DNA from: an uncultured Collinsella sp.
GTDB lineage: Bacteria; Actinomycetota; Coriobacteriia; Coriobacteriales; Coriobacteriaceae
DNA: 64,000 nucleotides
Assembly (NCBI GenBank): GCA_934667065.1
Contig: CAKULD010000001.1
Coordinates: 1-64,000, forward strand
Reading direction: 5' to 3'
Made by a program: the position numbers and the translations under genes. This document shows positions 35,566-44,671 of this stretch, piece by piece. The first letter of the stretch is position 1. Each line of letters begins with the position of its first letter. The notes under the pieces were generated by a model. It searched no databases. It had not been told where the DNA came from and saw nothing but the letters and a program-made list of their open reading frames with translations.

Positions 35566-37242
35566 ATGGCTGATTCTATGTTCCACCAGCCCGTTATGGG
35601 TCGTCGCGCCTTTGTTGGCGGCACCCTCGCTGCGAGCTCCATGGCTTTTCTAGCCGCATGCGGCAAGAAGGGCGGCGACGCTTCCGGTTCTGAGTCCGGT
35701 TCGACGCTGAACTTCTACATCAACAACCCGGTTTGCATCGAACCCTACAATGTCCAGGAGGACCAGGGCACTCAGGTCGAGTACCAGCTCTTTGACGCTC
35801 TGACCTCTTATGACGCCGAGAAGGGCGAGATCGTTCCGCTGGCTTGCGAGTCCTTCGAGGCCAACGACGACGCCACCGAGTTTACCTTCAAGATCAAGAA
35901 GGCCAAGTTCCACAACGGTGACGACGTTACCTCCAAGTCCTTCAAGCTCGGTTGGGAGCGTCTGGTCAACACCAAGTCGGCCATCGCTACCGAGTACGGC
36001 CCTTCCGAGGTCTCCTATCACCTTTCCATGGTCGAGGGCTATGACGACCTGCTTGCCGGTAACGCTACCGAGCTCAGCGGTGTTACTTGCCCCGACGATG
36101 AGACCCTCGTCGTCAAGCTGACTTCCGCTTACGCCGACTTCCCCTTCGTCGCCTCTCACCCGGCTCTGGCCCCGGTTCCCGAGTGCGCCGAGTCCGATGC
36201 CAAGAGCTTCTATCTTGCGCCGATTGGTAACGGCCCGTTCATGATGGACGGCAAGTGGGAGGATGGTCAGGAGATCAACCTCAAGAAGTTCGACGATTAC
36301 TATGGCGATAAGGCCAAGATCGATGGCATCCACTTCCAGGTCATCAAGGATATGGAGACCGCTTACAAGGAGTTCCAGGCCGGTAACCTCGATGTCTGCG
36401 ACGTTCCCGTTGCTCAGATCGATGCTGCCAAGAAGGATCGTGGCGTGTCCAAGGACGGCTACACCATGGGCGACGGCGAGCGCATGCTGCTCGGCGCCGA
36501 GCCTTCCACCTACTACCTGACCTGCAACAATACGGCCGAGCCGTTCAACAACGCCGACCTGCGTAGGGGCATCTCCCTGGCCATCAACCGTGAGGCTATC
36601 TGCAAGACCATCTTCAAGGGTACCCGTACCCCCGCCGACGGCATTGTTCCTCCGGGCATCGATGGCTACAAGGAGGGCGCATGGGAGTTCTGCGCCTACG
36701 ACGTCGACAAGGCTAACGAGTACCTCGATAAGGTTGCTCCTGCCGATGCCAACGGTGACCGTGGCATTAACGTGACCCTTTCCTACAACCAGGATGGTGG
36801 TCACAAGGAGATCATGGAGTCCATCATCGGCGACCTCGCCAAGGTTGGCGTTACCGCGACTTCCGATACCCCCGAGTGGTCTGCCCTGCTCGAGCAGTAC
36901 CAGAACTTCAACTATCAGTTTGGTCGTCTGGGCTGGATTGCCGACTACCCGATCATGGATAACTTCCTGTATCCGCTGTTCCACTCCGACTCCCTGGGTG
37001 GCGACAACCGCTCCGGTTACAGCAACCCCGAGTTCGACGCCAAGGTCGACGAGGCTCGCACCACGGTTGACGACGAAGAGCGCGTCGCTAAGATGCAGGA
37101 GGCCGACGCAATGGTCGCTGCCGACTGCCCGGTCATCCCGGTGATGTTCTACACGCACACCATCGTTGGCTCCGACCGCGTCAAGTACCTCTACGTTGAT
37201 CCGCAGAAGCACGCCGATCTGGGTACCGCCGAGCTCGCCTAA
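35566..37242 (+). CDS. oppA: Oligopeptide-binding lipoprotein
   Basis: Family 5 solute-binding protein that feeds the downstream OppBCDF importer. The N-terminus GRRAFVGG followed by a hydrophobic run and lipobox LAAC (Cys32) fits a Tat-like lipoprotein signal. The 558 aa length and FNNADLRRGISLAIN motif are typical of OppA. The ATG at 35566 follows ATAAGGAGG; an upstream in-frame extension crosses the intergenic region and is not credible. C-ending codons suggest high expression. Confidence 0.9.
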   Translation: MADSMFHQPVMGRRAFVGGTLAASSMAFLAACGKKGGDASGSESGSTLNFYINNPVCIEPYNVQEDQGTQVEYQLFDALTSYDAEKGEIVPLACESFEANDDATEFTFKIKKAKFHNGDDVTSKSFKLGWERLVNTKSAIATEYGPSEVSYHLSMVEGYDDLLAGNATELSGVTCPDDETLVVKLTSAYADFPFVASHPALAPVPECAESDAKSFYLAPIGNGPFMMDGKWEDGQEINLKKFDDYYGDKAKIDGIHFQVIKDMETAYKEFQAGNLDVCDVPVAQIDAAKKDRGVSKDGYTMGDGERMLLGAEPSTYYLTCNNTAEPFNNADLRRGISLAINREAICKTIFKGTRTPADGIVPPGIDGYKEGAWEFCAYDVDKANEYLDKVAPADANGDRGINVTLSYNQDGGHKEIMESIIGDLAKVGVTATSDTPEWSALLEQYQNFNYQFGRLGWIADYPIMDNFLYPLFHSDSLGGDNRSGYSNPEFDAKVDEARTTVDDEERVAKMQEADAMVAADCPVIPVMFYTHTIVGSDRVKYLYVDPQKHADLGTAELA

Positions 37243-37340
37243 GAGTTTTGCAGCTTCCGTGAGGGTCAAGTTTTTACGTAGACCTCATGGGAAACATACA
37301 GTTCTCCCTAACCTGGGGTAAACTGGCTGATGGTAATTTT

Positions 37341-37368
37341 GGGATGCCGGTCTGGCGATCGGCATCCC
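37341..37368 (+). terminator. Stem-loop between oppA and oppB
   Basis: A perfect 9-bp stem (37341-37349 with 37360-37368) followed by ATTTAGG. Probably partial termination or mRNA protection, keeping OppA more abundant than the membrane parts. Confidence 0.65.
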
Positions 37369-37399
37369 ATTTAGGTTAATCCCTAGATAGGGGAGTGGT

Positions 37400-38437
37400 A
37401 TGGGTAAGTACATCGTTAAACGTGTGCTTCAGTTCATCCCGGTATTTTTGGGCGTTACGCTGATTCTGTTCGCCCTCCAGAATATCGTGCCGGGAGATCC
37501 GATCAAGCTGATCGGTGGAGACAAGGCTCTGTCCCCTGAGGTAGAGCTTCAGCTTCGCGTTCGCTACCACCTGGTCCAGACGGACGAGGATGGCAACGCA
37601 ATCCTTGACGAGAACGGCGATCCCGTTCAGACGTCGCTCGTGGACCGTTATTTGTATTACATGAACGGTCTGCTTCATGGCGATTTGGGCAATTCGTACC
37701 AGCGCAAGCTGCCGGTTACGGAAATCTTTGCCCAGAAGTATCCGTACACGGTCAAACTTGCCGCGTGTGCCATCGTGCTCGAGGCAATCATGGGTATCGG
37801 TGCGGGTATCATATCGGCGGTTAAACGTTACTCATTCTGGGATATTTTGGTAACGCTCACCACGTCGATCCTCGTTGCCGTTCCTGCCTTCTGGCTCGGT
37901 ATGCTGTTGCAGCTGTTCTTTGGTGTTGTCCTCAAGGACCTTACCGGCGGCGCATTCTCCATGCCGATCTCGGGTGCCGGCGGCGCCAGCTCTCAGTATC
38001 AGGACTGGATGCACTATGTGCTCCCGACCATCACGCTGGCTTCGGTTTCGACTGCTTATGCTGCCCGCATCATGCGCTCGCAGCTGCTCGACGTCATGAA
38101 CCAGGATTACATCCGTACGGCAAAGGCCAAGGGTCTCTCCAATCGTGCGATCATCATCAAGCATGCGCTTAAGAATGCACTCATCCCTGTCGTTACCTAT
38201 ATTGGTGTCGACTTTGGCGCTATGCTCTCGGGTGCCATCCTGACCGAGACAGTCTTTAACTGGCCCGGCATTGGCTATGAGATTTACCGTGCTATCAGCA
38301 TGCGTGACTGGCCTGTCGTTATGGGCGGCGTTACGCTCGTCGTCGTCGTCGTTATGGTTATTAACCTGCTCGTCGACATCAGCTATGCATTCCTCGACCC
38401 GCGCATCCGCCTTGGCGGTCCGTCGGATAAGGCCTAA
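37400..38437 (+). CDS. oppB: Oligopeptide ABC importer permease OppB
   Basis: Membrane subunit with six predicted transmembrane segments, 345 aa. It starts with KYIVKRVLQFIPVFLGVTLI, the usual first segment, has a long extracellular loop (about 50-110) and the EAA-type coupling motif DYIRTAKAKGLSNRAI. A GATAGGGGAG site precedes the ATG. Next is oppC after 14 nt. Confidence 0.93.
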   Translation: MGKYIVKRVLQFIPVFLGVTLILFALQNIVPGDPIKLIGGDKALSPEVELQLRVRYHLVQTDEDGNAILDENGDPVQTSLVDRYLYYMNGLLHGDLGNSYQRKLPVTEIFAQKYPYTVKLAACAIVLEAIMGIGAGIISAVKRYSFWDILVTLTTSILVAVPAFWLGMLLQLFFGVVLKDLTGGAFSMPISGAGGASSQYQDWMHYVLPTITLASVSTAYAARIMRSQLLDVMNQDYIRTAKAKGLSNRAIIIKHALKNALIPVVTYIGVDFGAMLSGAILTETVFNWPGIGYEIYRAISMRDWPVVMGGVTLVVVVVMVINLLVDISYAFLDPRIRLGGPSDKA

Positions 38438-38451
38438 GGGAGGTACGTCTT

Positions 38452-39387
38452 ATGCAGGAAACTGATTCTCAGTCTCAGGAGCAGGCTACCGCCACCAAGG
38501 CCGCATCTGCTCCCGCCAAGTCCCGCACGCTGTGGGGCGACGCTTTTAAGCGTCTTCGTAAGAACAAGCTCGCCGTCATCGGCGTCTGCTGGATTGTCAT
38601 CGTCGTCCTGATCGCTTTGACTGCCGACCTGTGGGCTCAGCCTTGGCTCGGCTCGCCGACGGCATCCGACTCGACCACGATGGCCGAGACGGCACTTCTG
38701 GCTCCGTGTGCCGAGCATCCGTTTGGCACCGACGCCCTCGGCCGTGACATTCTGGTCCGTGTTATCTACGGTGCCCGCGTCTCGCTTTCCGTCGGTATTA
38801 TGGCAACCGCCATCTCGACGGTCATCGGTCTGGTCATGGGTGCCCTCGCCGGTTTCTACGGCGGCATCTGGGATACGATCATCATGCGTTGTGCCGATAT
38901 CTTCCTGGCGTTCCCGTACGTGCTGTTCGTTGTCGCCATGATCGCCGTTATCGGCCGTGGCCTCCAGAACGTCTTTATCGCCATCGGCATTCTCGGCTGG
39001 CCCTCGATTGCGCGCGTCTTCCGCTCGGCAATTCTGACGGTCAAAGAGAATGACTACGTTGATGCGGCTCGCGCTATGGGCGCATCCGATGCCCGTATCG
39101 TTATGCGTCACATCTTCCCGAACTCCGTTGCCTCCATCGTGGTCTATGCAACCATGAACATCGGTGGCGCTATTCTGACCGAGTCCGCTCTGTCCTACCT
39201 TGGCATGGGCGTTATTCCGCCTACGCCTTCTTGGGGTTCGATGATTCAGGACGGTCAGCAGTATCTGATGACCGCCCCCTGGATGATGATCATGCCCGGT
39301 CTGGCAATTCTTACGACGGTGCTCGCCTTCACCCTGCTGGGTGACGGTCTGCGCGACGCCCTCGACGTCAAGATGAAGGACGCATAA
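38452..39387 (+). CDS. oppC: Oligopeptide ABC importer permease OppC
   Basis: Second permease subunit, 311 aa. A hydrophilic N-terminal tail of about 40 residues precedes the first membrane segment. The motif FGTDALGRDILVRVIYGAR and the coupling loop DYVDAARAMGASDARI are family hallmarks. GGGAGG lies upstream of the ATG. It is separated by 2 nt from oppD. Confidence 0.93.
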   Translation: MQETDSQSQEQATATKAASAPAKSRTLWGDAFKRLRKNKLAVIGVCWIVIVVLIALTADLWAQPWLGSPTASDSTTMAETALLAPCAEHPFGTDALGRDILVRVIYGARVSLSVGIMATAISTVIGLVMGALAGFYGGIWDTIIMRCADIFLAFPYVLFVVAMIAVIGRGLQNVFIAIGILGWPSIARVFRSAILTVKENDYVDAARAMGASDARIVMRHIFPNSVASIVVYATMNIGGAILTESALSYLGMGVIPPTPSWGSMIQDGQQYLMTAPWMMIMPGLAILTTVLAFTLLGDGLRDALDVKMKDA

Positions 39388-39389
39388 GG

Positions 39390-40481
39390 ATGAAGAAGAA
39401 CAAGAACTATGTGGACCTGAAGGACCAGCCGGTTCCCGAGGGCCAGCATCTGCTCGAGGTCGATGACCTTAAGATGTATTTCCATACCGAGGACGGCGTC
39501 GTTCGCGCTGTCGATGGTGTGTCTTACACGCTCGATCGTGGCGAGACCCTGGGTGTCGTCGGTGAGTCCGGTTCCGGTAAGTCCGTGACCGCCATGACCA
39601 TCATGGGCCTCATCTCGATGCCTCCGGGAAAGATCGAGGGCGGCGACGTTCGCTATCGCGGTCGCTCCATCCTCGAGATGTCCGAGGAAGAGATGCAGCA
39701 CATTCGCGGTAACGATATCGCGATGATCTTCCAGGATCCTATGACCTCCCTCAACCCGGTCTACAAGATCGGCAAGCAGGTGGGTGAGGGCCTTCGTCTG
39801 CACCGTGGTTACTCCAAGCAGGAGGCGCTTCAGCGCGCCACCGAGCTTCTGGATCTCGTGGGTATTCCCGAGCCCGAGAAGCGCGTCAACGAGTACCCGC
39901 ACCAGTTCTCCGGTGGTATGCGTCAGCGCGTCATGATCGCTATGGCTCTTGCCTGCGACCCCGACATTTTGATTGCCGACGAGCCGACGACGGCTCTGGA
40001 CGTTACCATTCAGGCTCAGATTATTGAGCTCATGCAGGAGATGCAGGACAAGAACGGTAACGCCATCATCATGATTACCCACGACCTGGGTGTTGTCGCC
40101 GACATGGCCGACAAGATCATGGTTATGTACGCCGGTCGCCCCGTTGAGTTCGGCACGGCCGAAGAGATTTTCTACGAGAGCCGTCATCCCTACACCTGGG
40201 GTCTTATCCGCTCCATCCCGGAGCAGGCTATCGATGAGAAGAAGCCGCTTACGCCGATTCACGGCAACCCGCCTTCGCTCATGAACCTGCCCGAGGGCTG
40301 CGTATTCTCGCCCCGTTGCCCGTATGCCACGGACAAGTGCCGCAAGCAGCGCCCCGAGCGCGTTGTCACCGAGTCTGGTCACTATTCTGCGTGCCACTAC
40401 TCCGGTGACCCCGAGTTCCTTAAGAACGCACCCGAGACGTCGCGCACGCGCAAGGTTTCCAAGAAGGGAGGCGAGGCGTAA
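39390..40481 (+). CDS. oppD: Oligopeptide ABC importer ATPase OppD
   Basis: First nucleotide-binding subunit, 363 aa. It has Walker A GESGSGKS, signature FSGGMRQRV, Walker B ILIADEPTTALD and the H-loop ITHD. The C-terminal oligopeptide extension carries the Cys cluster (CVFSPRCPYATDKC) that in some family members binds a 4Fe-4S cluster. Its stop overlaps the oppF start by one base (TAATG). Confidence 0.93.
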   Translation: MKKNKNYVDLKDQPVPEGQHLLEVDDLKMYFHTEDGVVRAVDGVSYTLDRGETLGVVGESGSGKSVTAMTIMGLISMPPGKIEGGDVRYRGRSILEMSEEEMQHIRGNDIAMIFQDPMTSLNPVYKIGKQVGEGLRLHRGYSKQEALQRATELLDLVGIPEPEKRVNEYPHQFSGGMRQRVMIAMALACDPDILIADEPTTALDVTIQAQIIELMQEMQDKNGNAIIMITHDLGVVADMADKIMVMYAGRPVEFGTAEEIFYESRHPYTWGLIRSIPEQAIDEKKPLTPIHGNPPSLMNLPEGCVFSPRCPYATDKCRKQRPERVVTESGHYSACHYSGDPEFLKNAPETSRTRKVSKKGGEA

Positions 40482-41509
40482 TGGCAGATACCAACGAGCG
40501 TACTCCGCTGCTGAAGGTCGAGCACCTTTCCAAGGAGTTTCCCGCTGAGTCCGGCATGTTCGCCAAGCGCTTCTCCAAGCGTGTCGTCTCTGCTGTAAAC
40601 GACATCTCGTTTGAGATCTATCCGGGCGAGACCTTCGGTCTGGTTGGCGAGTCCGGTTGCGGTAAGTCCACGACGGGCCGCACCATCATGCGCCTCACCA
40701 AGCCGACGGCTGGCAAGGTGTTCTTCCAGGGTAAAGACGTTTCCGAGATGAGCAAGCATGAGATCAAGGACATGCGCCGCGAGATGCAGTTCATTTTCCA
40801 GGATCCCTATGCTTCGCTGAATCCTCGTATGACGATCGGTGAGATCGTCTCCGAGCCCATGACCATTCACGGCGTGGGCACCAAGGAGGAGCGCATCGAG
40901 CGCGTCCGCGAGCTGCTGGACGTCGTCGGTCTGAACCCCGAGCACATCAACCGCTATCCGCACGAGTTCTCGGGCGGTCAGCGTCAGCGTGTCGGCATTG
41001 CCCGCGCGTTTGCACTGAAGCCCAAGCTGATCATCTGCGACGAGCCAGTCTCCGCTCTGGACGTTTCCATTCAGGCTCAGGTTCTGAACCTGCTGAAGGA
41101 GCTCCAGGACAAGTTTGGCACGGCTTACCTCTTCATCGCCCACGACCTCTCTGTCGTGCAGCACATCTCCGACCGCGTTGCCGTTATGTACCTGGGCAAG
41201 ATGGTTGAGGTTTCGGACTGGAAGACGCTCTACAGCGAGCCGCACCATCCGTACACGCAGTCGCTGCTGTCTGCTGTGCCGGTGCCCGATCCGGATGTCC
41301 AGAAGACTCGTAAGCGCATCATCCTCGCCGGCGATCCGCCGTCGCCACTGGATCCGCCGACCGGTTGCCGTTTCCACACGCGCTGCCCGATCGCGCAGGG
41401 CATCTGTTCCGAGAAGCTTCCCGAGTTCAAGGAAGTCGCCCCGGGCCACTGCTGCGCCTGCCACTTCGCCGAGCCGTTCCCGATCAAGGAATCGCACATC
41501 GACCTGTAG
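40481..41509 (+). CDS. oppF: Oligopeptide ABC importer ATPase OppF
   Basis: Second nucleotide-binding subunit, 342 aa, with Walker A GESGCGKST, signature FSGGQRQRV, Walker B IICDEPVSALD and H-loop IAHD. The C-terminal extension again has a Cys cluster (CRFHTRCPIAQGIC). It ends the opp operon. The first feature downstream is structured element A, which begins 14 nt after the stop and may serve as its 3' end. Confidence 0.93.
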   Translation: MADTNERTPLLKVEHLSKEFPAESGMFAKRFSKRVVSAVNDISFEIYPGETFGLVGESGCGKSTTGRTIMRLTKPTAGKVFFQGKDVSEMSKHEIKDMRREMQFIFQDPYASLNPRMTIGEIVSEPMTIHGVGTKEERIERVRELLDVVGLNPEHINRYPHEFSGGQRQRVGIARAFALKPKLIICDEPVSALDVSIQAQVLNLLKELQDKFGTAYLFIAHDLSVVQHISDRVAVMYLGKMVEVSDWKTLYSEPHHPYTQSLLSAVPVPDPDVQKTRKRIILAGDPPSPLDPPTGCRFHTRCPIAQGICSEKLPEFKEVAPGHCCACHFAEPFPIKESHIDL

Positions 41510-41523
41510 TCGGTTGTTCGTCC

Positions 41524-41648
41524 GGGCCCGCCCTGGTGTTACTTTTCAGAACGTCCTCGGACATGTCGGAAGCCCCGCTGCGCGCTACGCGCTGCGGGGC
41601 TTCCTCCGTCCTGCGGAGTGTTCTGAAAAGTAACACCAGGGCGGGCCC
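41524..41648 (-). repeat. Structured element, family 1, copy A
   Basis: A perfect 29-bp inverted repeat (41524-41552 with 41620-41648) encloses symmetric 17-nt internal-loop strands and a 9-bp inner stem. Read on the minus strand the loop strands hold ACTCCGCAGGA and ACATGTCCGAGGAC, which recur in copies B, C and D. The 589-nt oppF-tRNA gap (41510-42098) contains A, two further hairpins, B and the tRNA promoter, but no gene. Confidence 0.75.
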
Positions 41649-41713
41649 TGCGTTAACGCGGCAGAGGGGAGTGAGATTCCTTGATCGCTCACTTAATCTA
41701 ATAAGAATTTAGT

Positions 41714-41768
41714 GAGGCCGGAGCTTTAGCTCCGGCCTCCCCATATACGGGCTCGGCAAAGCCGAGCC
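41714..41768 (+). terminator. Two stem-loops between family 1 copies A and B
   Basis: A perfect 12-bp stem (41714-41725 with 41728-41739) with a formal 2-nt loop, then an 8-bp stem (41750-41757 with 41761-41768). Neither has a T-run. They may end opp transcription with element A or be further parts of the structured region. Confidence 0.45.
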
Positions 41769-41829
41769 ACCAAATTTGCATCAGCCCCCAGAACATGTTT
41801 GAGAACTGTGCCCGGAGTACGTGCCCCTA

Positions 41830-41954
41830 GGGCCGGAATGGGGTTACTTTCCAACGCATTCCGCAGGGGGCGGCATTATTTTGTAGCGCGAAGCGCGGAT
41901 CAAAATAATGCCGCATGCCCGAGGACGCGTTGGAAAGTAACCCCATTCCGGCCC
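41830..41954 (+). repeat. Structured element, family 1, copy B
   Basis: A perfect 28-bp outer stem (41830-41857 with 41927-41954), a 12-by-12 internal loop and a perfect 14-bp inner stem (41870-41883 with 41901-41914). The loop strands read ATTCCGCAGGGG and ATGCCCGAGGAC on the plus strand. Part of the outer stem (GTTACTTT) is also shared with copy A, which lies in the opposite orientation. Confidence 0.75.
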
Positions 41955-41992
41955 GAACAGGTCCGTCTACCAGCGCATTCACAAATTCGAAA

Positions 41993-42040
41993 ACTTTTTT
42001 CAAAAAAGTGCTTGCACAGTTCTCGAATCATAGGTTATTA
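41993..42040 (+). promoter_or_regulatory. tRNA-Leu promoter with palindromic UP-like element
   Basis: ACTTTTTT-C-AAAAAAGT (41993-42009) ends 2 nt before a -35 TTGCAC (42012-42017); a 17-nt spacer leads to TTATTA (42035-42040). The same layout occurs at 45464 and 48159. Confidence 0.7.
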
Positions 42041-42098
42041 TCTTCCTCGTTGAACGCGCGGGTCCAACAAAACGAACCGCGAATCAACAACATAGCAT

Positions 42099-42188
42099 GT
42101 CGGAGTGGCGGAATTGGCAGACGCGCTAGCTTGAGGTGCTAGTGACCGCTTTTTGGTCATGCGGGTTCAAGTCCCGCCTCCGACACCA
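42099..42188 (+). tRNA. tRNA-Leu (GAG)
   Basis: A full cloverleaf of 90 nt with acceptor GTCGGAG / CTCCGAC, the long variable arm of class II tRNAs, anticodon loop TTGAGGT (anticodon GAG) and an encoded CCA end. It is transcribed alone from the promoter at 41993 and followed by a terminator. Confidence 0.95.
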
Positions 42189-42199
42189 TCGCATTTGAG

Positions 42200-42221
42200 A
42201 AGCCTCTTCGGAGGCTTTTTT
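42200..42221 (+). terminator. Terminator after tRNA-Leu
   Basis: A 7-bp stem with a TTCG loop and six T. Confidence 0.9.
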
Positions 42222-42247
42222 GTTACCGATAGACGGTGAGGTCCACG

Positions 42248-44593
42248 ATGGAAACGCTTGAGCGCAACGAGTGGGCAGATGTTGCCCAACTGGTCGAGAT
42301 CACGAGCGATGCTGTCATCATCTGCGAACTCGACGGAACCATTCTGCATGTGAATAATCGTTTGCTCGACCTGATGTGCGAGGAGCGCGCCGATGTCATC
42401 AATGGTGACGTTAAGGACGTGCTGTACTCGTCTGCCTTTGAGCGCGCGACCGAACATCGCTTGCCGTTTGAGACCGATGGCTCCGAGAGTGAGTTAATGC
42501 TCAAGCTGAGCGACGGGTCGTTTATTCCCGTCTTGGTTCGCGCGGGTTCCGTTACGCCTCCGCGCATCTTTGGACGCCGTGCGCCGCGTGTCCTGGTGGC
42601 ACTTCATAGCATCGAAGAGCAGTATTCCCACGATCGTCAGCTCAAGCGTGCGCTGTCGGAGCTCAGGGTGGCAAATAAGCGCCTTTCGGGCACGCTTTCG
42701 GTCATTATGAGTACCGTTGGCTCCGATGAGCTCCCCAGCCTGCTCGATACCGTTTTGAATCAGCTTGTCGGAACGCTCGATGCATCGGGCGCAGCTATCT
42801 ATTTTTCCGAGAGTGGCGGCTTTAAGCTCCGCGGCGTTTCCAAGGAGCTTGAGGACAGCTATCTGCCCGAGTTCATGCCCTATGGCGCTGGTATTCCGAC
42901 GTACGTGCTTCGTGAGTCGCGCGCTTGCCGTCTTTCGATCCAACAGGACCTTGAGGGCGATCGAGTCGCCTCGGGCATGTTCATGGATCTGGACAATCGC
43001 TCTAAGCACCTACTTCGCGTTCAGGACATGCCTCCATACCGCAGCGAGATCTGCCTTCCCGTTTTTTACGGCACGCAGGTCCTTGGCGTACTGGAAGTCG
43101 GTTGGAAACGCCCCCAGGCACCGCTTGCCTATGACGTCAACGTGCTCGAGGTCATCTGTGATTATCTTTCCATTCAACTGGTCGGTATGGCATCGAGCCT
43201 GCGTTCGCGTCGTACGGCAGAGCTTGGCCGCTCGCTCAATGTGCTGCGCGACGAGTTGTTTACCTATCTCGATGATCCAGTTTCCGCCTCGCGCGCAGTA
43301 TCGTCCGAAATCTGCGCCGTGCTCAATTGCCATTTCTGCCCCGTCGAGTACGATGCAGGCCTCGAAACCTACGTCATCGATTTTGAGGGCGGTAGTCGTG
43401 TGGCGTTGCCGGGCGATCCGGAGTCGCTCTTCTTTTCCACTACGGCGCCAGCTGCGCGCCTGGGCACAACTTCCGATGCATTCGAGGCGTCGGTGCTTGG
43501 TGGAGCGAGTGCCGACGACCTTAAACACGTGCGTTTGACGCGTGTAGACGAGTCCACGCCTATGGGTGCATGGTTGCGGGCCCACGGGTTGCCGTGTCAG
43601 GGACTTTATGTCGACTCAGGAATCGAGGCGGGACACTATCGTTCGGAGGCGGATGACAAGCGAAGCAACGATGCAATCGTTCCCGCGGATGTCGCCAAGG
43701 GGCCGACGACGCGCGCTTTGCTGCTCCGCGATGGCAGTCAGGAGCCCATTGATGACCTCGAATACGATTACATGGTGCATTTGGCCCACGACTTTGAGTT
43801 GATCTATGAGGGCGAGTCTCAAAAGCGTGAGGAGCGCCATATCGCCCAGACGCTTCAGATTGGCATGAGAAATTCACTCGGCGACGTTCCGGGTATCGCA
43901 ACCGATTCGGTATACCTATCGGCAACGAATTCGGCGTTGGTCGGCGGCGACTTCTACACGCTTGTTCGTCTTCCCGACGACTGCGCTGTCATGATTTTGG
44001 GTGATGTATCCGGCAAGGGTATTGAGGCTGCGTCGATGTCGGCCCTCGTCAAGACGGCGCTGACTGCCTATGCCTGGGAGGGGGCGGGGCCTGCCCGTAT
44101 GGCCCGCTCGCTCAATAGCATGCTCATGGGCTTCTCGAGGGTCGAGACGTTTGTAACGGCGTTTATTGCCAAGATTGATCTTAAGGCGGGTCGCGCTACA
44201 TATTGCTCGGCAGGGCATCCTCCCACCATGGTCATTAGGCCATCGTCGACACCGCTTGGCGGCGGTGGGACCTGCGGGGGAGAAGCGGAGCTCCTTGGGT
44301 GCCAATCGGGCGTGATCGGTGCCTTTGAAAGCATGGTGTACGAGACGGGCGCCTTTACGTTCGCTCCTGGCGACATGCTGTTTATGTATACCGATGGAAC
44401 GATTGAGGCGCGCGATCGCTCGGGGGCGTTCTTTGGCGAGCAACGCCTGCGCGATCTTCTGCTCTCCGTTTCGGGTGAAGGCGTATCGGGAATCTGCGGT
44501 AAGGTCTTGGGCGAGCTTGATCGCTTTACCGAGTCGGCGTTAGACGATGACATCGCATTGGTGTCCCTTGAGTTTCTGCGAGGTCGGTCATAG
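42248..44593 (+). CDS. PAS-GAF-PP2C (SpoIIE/RsbU-type) phosphatase
   Basis: Sensor phosphatase of a partner-switching pathway, 781 aa, cytosolic. Order: N-terminal PAS-like domain (about 10-110, SDAVIICELDGTILHVNNRLLD), GAF-like domain (about 145-310), a less clear middle part (310-510) and a PP2C/SpoIIE catalytic domain (about 520-780) with metal-binding GGDFYTL, ILGDVSGKG, CSAGHPP, MYTDGTIEA and DDIALV. It would dephosphorylate an anti-sigma-factor antagonist. The STAS-kinase fusion 78 nt downstream is the obvious partner. The ATG at 42248 has GTGAGG upstream; a GTG at 42236 is possible. Confidence 0.85.
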   Translation: METLERNEWADVAQLVEITSDAVIICELDGTILHVNNRLLDLMCEERADVINGDVKDVLYSSAFERATEHRLPFETDGSESELMLKLSDGSFIPVLVRAGSVTPPRIFGRRAPRVLVALHSIEEQYSHDRQLKRALSELRVANKRLSGTLSVIMSTVGSDELPSLLDTVLNQLVGTLDASGAAIYFSESGGFKLRGVSKELEDSYLPEFMPYGAGIPTYVLRESRACRLSIQQDLEGDRVASGMFMDLDNRSKHLLRVQDMPPYRSEICLPVFYGTQVLGVLEVGWKRPQAPLAYDVNVLEVICDYLSIQLVGMASSLRSRRTAELGRSLNVLRDELFTYLDDPVSASRAVSSEICAVLNCHFCPVEYDAGLETYVIDFEGGSRVALPGDPESLFFSTTAPAARLGTTSDAFEASVLGGASADDLKHVRLTRVDESTPMGAWLRAHGLPCQGLYVDSGIEAGHYRSEADDKRSNDAIVPADVAKGPTTRALLLRDGSQEPIDDLEYDYMVHLAHDFELIYEGESQKREERHIAQTLQIGMRNSLGDVPGIATDSVYLSATNSALVGGDFYTLVRLPDDCAVMILGDVSGKGIEAASMSALVKTALTAYAWEGAGPARMARSLNSMLMGFSRVETFVTAFIAKIDLKAGRATYCSAGHPPTMVIRPSSTPLGGGGTCGGEAELLGCQSGVIGAFESMVYETGAFTFAPGDMLFMYTDGTIEARDRSGAFFGEQRLRDLLLSVSGEGVSGICGKVLGELDRFTESALDDDIALVSLEFLRGRS

Positions 44594-44671
44594 ACGACGC
44601 TGGGCAGGCGGAATCCGTGCGGCCGCAGAAATGTGTGCATCGAGTGAGCTCTTTTGGGGAACCATGGTCGT

